NCBI GenBank assembly: GCA_965660625.1 | Contig: CBFIAR010000007.1 | Coordinates: 1 to 64,000, forward strand | DNA from: Glaciecola sp965660625 | GTDB lineage: Bacteria; Pseudomonadota; Gammaproteobacteria; Enterobacterales; Alteromonadaceae | Direction: 5' to 3' | Length of the DNA stretch: 64,000 nt | Shown: in pieces, positions 61,201 through 64,000 of the stretch | How positions within the stretch are numbered: position 1 is the stretch's first letter | Layout: each line of letters opens with the position of its first letter | The notes under the pieces: model-generated | The model's input: the letters and a program-made list of their open reading frames with translations, nothing else | The model's database searches: none | Told to the model about the DNA's origin: nothing | Position numbers and translations under genes: made by a program

Positions 61201-64000
61201 ACATTGTGCGGTAGCTTCTAAAAAATTCATTGTTATCATGCTGGGGCTTTTCTTCGCTTAGCTGCCATTCCAACAAACGACGACGTGTGAACAGCATTCG
61301 CCAAATGCTGCGCAACAGCGCGGATAGATTGAAAACGGCCTCATGGGGGAGGCAAGCAATTCTAAAAAGGGCTTGTGCAAGTTGGTGTGTCAAATCTCGC
61401 AACACTGAATGTAAATGGTGGCTAATCCGCATTTCCTTCGGTTTTCTAAATGCAGAGAGCAAAGCAATAAATAAGGGTGGTAAGAAGAAAATACCAAGAA
61501 CGGCAAATGTCCAAGTAAGGGAGTTTGGTATAAAGCACCACCCCATCAATAAGGTGAACATGATAGCCAATGGCTCGATGCTACGACGTAAATTGTCGAA
61601 TATCTTCCAGCGTGATAATGGTGACAGAGGATTTGGAGTGCTTTTTCCATTGGCGTTGGGAACCCACGGTAACAACCAATGTGCTATTTGCCAGTCGCCT
61701 CTTATCCACCGCTCTCGTCGGCGCATATCAACGTCATAGCGACTTGGAGATTCTTCGTACATGTATACATCGCTCAGTAGCCCAGAGCGAGCATAGCAAC
61801 CTTCTAGTAAGTCGTGGCTGAGTATTTGATTTTCCGGTAAGCGATCGTTGAGTGAACTTTCAAAGGCATCTAAATCATAGATGCCTTTACCTATGTAAGA
61901 GCCTTCGCCGAATAGATCTTGATAGACATCCGATATCGAACGAGTATAGGGATCAATACCTGGTTCCTCTCCGCATAATTGCGAATAGCGTGATGGATTT
62001 TTTCCAGAAATACTGGCCGCCATGCGGGGTTGTAAAATACCATATCCGCCAATCACACACTGTTTTTGAGTATCAAAACGAGGTCGATTGAGGGGATGCG
62101 CCATAGCCCCTACCAGCTGATGGGCACAGTCTCTTGGAAGCTGAGTGTCGGTATCCAAAGTAATGACATATTTGACTTGCGTAAGTGCGCTTATGTTGCC
62201 AACAATCAAACTAAATCGGTCTTGATGTTGCCCTCGTAATAGCGCGTTTAGATCGCCTAACTTACCCCTTTTACGTTCGCTGCCCATCCATAACTTTTCT
62301 TGTTTATTCCACGTGCGCGGACGATGCAAAAGAAAAAAACGCTCAGCTTGATCAGGCAATGGCGCCTCCGAAACCGGATATTTGGCGTTCAATTGCTCTA
62401 TGCCTGCGCGTGCTTGCTGCAGCAGTGCTTGGTCTGTCGCTTGAGTTGGTTCAGAGGCATCATGGAAGTCGGTTAATAGAGCAAAGTGCAGATGCTGGTC
62501 GCGATTACCTAAAAATCTCACTTCCAATATTTCTAGTAATGATTCAATGCCTTCCGCGTTACTCAGCATGCTTGGAATAACTACTAGGGTTTGCATTGTT
62601 TCTGGCAAGCCGTTTGAGTAGTCCATGCGAGGCATACGTTTTGGCTCGACCAAAATTGTAGCAAGCCAATTTACTAATGCAGTTGCTAATTGAGTAGCAG
62701 ATAGTAATGTAACAACACTCAATAATATAAAACGCCAATCAGTGAAATCAACTGTTTCAGCGACCGAAAACAAAGCAATGGTAGACAAAGCAGTTAACAC
62801 CGCAATGGAACCAAGGTAAATAATCAATGGGATACCACGAGAAATGAAGCGCAAGCGAGTTGCTAGGCTTGTTTTTACCTCTATTGCATTTTTTAATTGC
62901 GTAATTCCGCTGTCAATCAAATAATACCCAACGTGGCTCGCAGGCCCGCTATTGTCATCAACATCACTTGCATGTTGTTGAGCCAATTCCAAGGCTTTTT
63001 TGGCGATATCAATCTCAGAGTGAGAACTGCGTTTAGCTAATCGATCGATCACTTGACGATAACTGTCACGCGTAGCAAAGTCCATTGCACTGTAGGGCCC
63101 GGATGGATCTTGTCGCAATACTTGTTCAACTTTACTATTTTCTTCAACAAAATCCCGCCAATCCATTGCAGTTAACCAGCGTAAACTGCCTATGGTGTTG
63201 CTAACAGACACTTGATCTGCCGCCTGCTGTTGCGTTTCTATCTGGATCATTTGTTCGATAGTTAAACTTGATTCTGCGAGTTTTTGTTCAATCCACGTGA
63301 GAGGTAGTGCTAACGCCGAGCCATGTCCTTGGAGTTTGCGCGTTAATTCAGCCACGAAAGCGCTACTCAATAAAGGCTTAGAACGCGCCATGTCCGCAAT
63401 CACCAAAATCAAATTTTGAGGATCGTTTTCAGCCATTCCCAGCATTTTATGCGCCCATTGCTGAGCTAAGTTTATATATTCACGAGATGTCGTAATACGA
63501 ACGCTAGCGCGGCGCAAGTTTTCAATCAATGCCAGCCTTAACATGATCGGAATTGCCCAAAGTTCACCTAATTTAAGCGGTGTGACCGTTTGATAAGCTT
63601 CGATAAATTTCGCAAAAATTTCAGCATCTACACGACCATCACCGTGAGAAATAACGTTTAGCGCTATATCATAAACGCGCGGATAGCCAGTTGAACTGCC
63701 TTTTGCTAATCGCGGGAGCTCTTTACTGTAACCTTTTGGCAGATGGAGGCGAGCAGTACGGATCTGTTCTTCAATTAGATAAAAATTATCTAATAACCAC
63801 TCTCCAGACGGAGCAATAGTTTGCTTAGACTTAATGGCATTAGCCAATAGGTGATTGGTATCGAAAAGTATGCGTTCATTTGAATCTAGACGACTCAACA
63901 GTTTGTCATGCGTATTAAAGCGGTCAATTTCATGGCTTTTTGCCAGAGATATCGCATGCTTCTTCATTTGCTCTGTATTCAGTAACTCTGCTCTCATTGG
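55232..64000 (-). CDS. ndvB: Cyclic beta-1,2-glucan synthase (NdvB-like, GT84-GH94), probably 5' incomplete
   Basis: At least 2921 residues are visible, with an ATG at 63997 only three bases from the window edge, so the true start may lie outside. It has cytoplasmic N-terminal helices (1-370), membrane helices at about 382-446, 802-848 and 932-990, and a GT84 transferase with the metal motif LDTDTQLPRD (about 610-620). Long beta-sandwich and helical GH94 regions follow, including the phosphorylase Asp motif GSGDWNDGM (about 2595) and GGWTWYTGSAGWMYRL near the end. NdvB/Cgs enzymes start, extend, phosphorolyse and cyclise beta-1,2-glucan at the inner membrane, for osmoadaptation or host interaction in Rhizobiales (family knowledge). 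No ndvA-like exporter is in the window. Confidence 0.88.
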   Translation of the reverse strand, partial: PMRAELLNTEQMKKHAISLAKSHEIDRFNTHDKLLSRLDSNERILFDTNHLLANAIKSKQTIAPSGEWLLDNFYLIEEQIRTARLHLPKGYSKELPRLAKGSSTGYPRVYDIALNVISHGDGRVDAEIFAKFIEAYQTVTPLKLGELWAIPIMLRLALIENLRRASVRITTSREYINLAQQWAHKMLGMAENDPQNLILVIADMARSKPLLSSAFVAELTRKLQGHGSALALPLTWIEQKLAESSLTIEQMIQIETQQQAADQVSVSNTIGSLRWLTAMDWRDFVEENSKVEQVLRQDPSGPYSAMDFATRDSYRQVIDRLAKRSSHSEIDIAKKALELAQQHASDVDDNSGPASHVGYYLIDSGITQLKNAIEVKTSLATRLRFISRGIPLIIYLGSIAVLTALSTIALFSVAETVDFTDWRFILLSVVTLLSATQLATALVNWLATILVEPKRMPRMDYSNGLPETMQTLVVIPSMLSNAEGIESLLEILEVRFLGNRDQHLHFALLTDFHDASEPTQATDQALLQQARAGIEQLNAKYPVSEAPLPDQAERFFLLHRPRTWNKQEKLWMGSERKRGKLGDLNALLRGQHQDRFSLIVGNISALTQVKYVITLDTDTQLPRDCAHQLVGAMAHPLNRPRFDTQKQCVIGGYGILQPRMAASISGKNPSRYSQLCGEEPGIDPYTRSISDVYQDLFGEGSYIGKGIYDLDAFESSLNDRLPENQILSHDLLEGCYARSGLLSDVYMYEESPSRYDVDMRRRERWIRGDWQIAHWLLPWVPNANGKSTPNPLSPLSRWKIFDNLRRSIEPLAIMFTLLMGWCFIPNSLTWTFAVLGIFFLPPLFIALLSAFRKPKEMRISHHLHSVLRDLTHQLAQALFRIACLPHEAVFNLSALLRSIWRMLFTRRRLLEWQLSEEKPQHDNNEFFRSYRTMWAAPSIAIFSAFIVIAVSTQKTDSSFILPSDSIINLAGTFPILLLWVLSPAIAWWISLPQFTQETTLEPEQISFLHGIARRTWAFFDHFSTVDDHWLIPDNFQEHPGPVTAHRTSPTNIGLSLLANVSAYDFGFINTGQLLKRSTDCFATLDKLERHKGHFYNWYDTQSLHVLTPKYISSVDSGNLAGHLLTLRLALLELPDQNIFHPRFYAGISTTLDIVASSYSEEQQHRKSVLGSADDLTPPLDAIQSMHELLNSVQQQGPCSIQQVVLNLTMLSDAAEKIQTSLHSSFQNLAHSQSKCWAKDLYQQCLSVLQELRMLTPWLGLPHAPRNLASFAQPFMQESKILTLRQLTEACSEYILTIDSKLNLVKSEQESQWLHSLREQITVGLEQAKQRTIACEKLAERAKNFADMEFAFLYDNTRNLLAIGYNVDEQRRDTSYYDLLASEARLCSFVAIAQGQLPQESWFALSRLQTSAGGEPVLVSWSGSMFEYLMPMLVMPTYSGTLLEQTCRAAVARQIAYGKIRAVPWGVSESGYNTVDANLNYQYSAFGVPGLGLKRGLSEDLVVAPYSSILALMVAPEAACENLQKLAASGMVGQYGFYEAIDYTKARLLHDQNSAVIPSFMAHHQGMSLLALSYHMLNRPMQRRFESDPLFKSALLLLQERVPKTSIFQPNIEQHAESGMLFDHTEVSVNTPIAAQTPAPEVQLLSNGCYHVMLTNTGSGYSRWHDLAVTRWREDATCESWGTFVYVRDTSSEEFWSATYQPTLKTAQSYSALFSGGRAEFRRCDHDIETYSEIVVSPEDDIELRRIRLCNHSDTHRQLDITTYAEVVMALPSSDITHPSFSNLFVQTEIIANGTAILCSRRPRSASSETVWMFHLLVPHGNGDDVKIGGVSSTTNRLEFIGRSRTLVSPQALLEPGELSGSAGSVLDPIVSIRCPVHMDAGATAKVDLVTGMANSREECIALIGKYQDRHLTDRVLDLAWTHSSIALHQINVSESDVLLYRRLASSIIYPNISLRADAALLAQNRRGQSGLWAHSISGDLPIMLLKISSSQHIEMVRQLIQCHSYWRLRGLVVDLVIWNEEQMGYRQLLQDHIMGLITSGTEAKYINRKGGIFVRSGEQISSEDRILLQAVARAVIMDNQGTLADQINRRILTEKRIASLKPANISRPKKTEPQQTLTQNLQLNNGIGGFSSDGREYIITTSTANKTPLPWVNVLANSQFGTVIAESGQAYTWSENAHEYRLTPWSEDSVGASGGEAFYLRDEDSGYFWSPTPMPSAGKTPYVTRHGFGYSIFEHTEGGIESELCIFVDLNEAVKFSVLKIRNHSGSKRRLTATGYVEWVLDEQRAKSAMHVVTEIDAQSGALFARNAYNTEFGDRVAFFDVDNMSRSLSGDRSEFIGRNGTLQCPDAMTRERLPGRLGAGLDPCGAIQVPFELADGEERSIIFRLGAGKNIQKARALALKLRETGTVRRALESVHHFWQKTLDTVQVTTPDPTINIMTNGWLIYQTLACRFWARSGFYQSGGAFGFRDQLQDAMALLHTQPLLLREHLLTSAARQYPEGDVQHWWHPPVGRGVRTRCSDDYLWLPLATCRYIIGTGDIDVLDELAPFIAGRELNDDEESYYDLPTITHEKSTLYQHCVLSILHGLRFGEKGLPLMGSGDWNDGMSTVGIEGKGESVWLGFFLYKILEEFAEVADLYKDSAFSKHCRDEADKLQKNLAKHSWDGAWYRRAWFDDGTPLGSSLSPECTIDSIAQSWSVLSGAGNKERSIQAMNSLDEHLVRRQDKIIQLLEPPFDKSEMNPGYIKGYVPGVRENGGQYTHAAIWATMAFAKMGDSKRAWELMNIINPLNHGLSAKQVAIYKAEPYVVAADVYAVEPHIGRGGWTWYTGSAGWMYRLVLESLLGITKEGERLKIAPCIPKSWTTYSVDYTFGSTHYHIVVKQIQRDKKQPKVTMTLDGKVLPPPYVPLLDDQTDHEVVLTLRKE

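Noticed and set aside
1..64000. CRISPR arrays, tRNA or rRNA genes
   Set aside because: No regularly spaced short repeats, cloverleaf-like sequences or rRNA segments were noticed on either strand.

Overview
The window looks like chromosomal DNA of a marine gammaproteobacterium close to the Alteromonadaceae (Glaciecola/Paraglaciecola-like). This is inferred from protein style, AT-leaning composition and gene content; no rRNA or tRNA gene is visible to anchor it. It is draft sequence: a run of N lies at 45280-45376, and genes run off both ends (a secreted carbohydrate-binding protein on the left, a cyclic beta-1,2-glucan synthase on the right).

Left third (1-17.5 kb): the C-terminus of a modular secreted protein with near-identical tandem Ig-like repeats, an HD-domain oxygenase/hydrolase, an AhpD-like protein, an AidB-like acyl-CoA dehydrogenase, an orphan PilB/GspE-type ATPase, MntP, a soluble zinc-binding (CZB) chemoreceptor, an M24 peptidase, an Old Yellow Enzyme and a large SNF2 ATPase. 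Between them lie several decayed genes: a PfkB kinase, a VOC N-terminus joined to a DUF1624 C-terminus, and a CDF transporter C-terminus.

17.8-23.9 kb: a FixL/FixJ-like two-component pair brackets a GNAT protein, acetate kinase and a MaoC-phosphotransacetylase fusion. The second PAS domain of the kinase keeps the FixL haem histidine and the signalling arginine. The block reads as an oxygen-responsive acetyl-phosphate module. ilvD and a cold-shock gene with a CspA-length leader follow.

26.2-41.1 kb: a coherent catabolic island made of a class III (SdsA1-like) alkylsulfatase, a GMC alcohol dehydrogenase, an aldehyde dehydrogenase, an acyl-CoA synthetase, an MMPL/RND transporter, a YCF48-like protein, DUF1302 and DUF1329 envelope proteins and an AraC regulator. 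Together these could take alkyl sulfates through fatty alcohol and aldehyde to acyl-CoA.

41.2-45.8 kb: an accessory patch. It holds a broken alcohol dehydrogenase, an RRF_GI-like gene, a pair of related palindromes 84 bp apart, and two integron gene cassettes (DUF1801 and a HigBA toxin-antitoxin) without a visible integrase. The boundaries of the first cassette and the left end of the second can be read exactly from the attC arms. The attC of the second cassette is interrupted by a decayed group II intron, which abuts a decapitated thioredoxin-like gene.

45.9-64 kb: an RND efflux pair, ppsA behind a strongly structured leader, a PAS-GGDEF-EAL protein with a substituted EAL metal ligand, and the giant NdvB-like glucan synthase.
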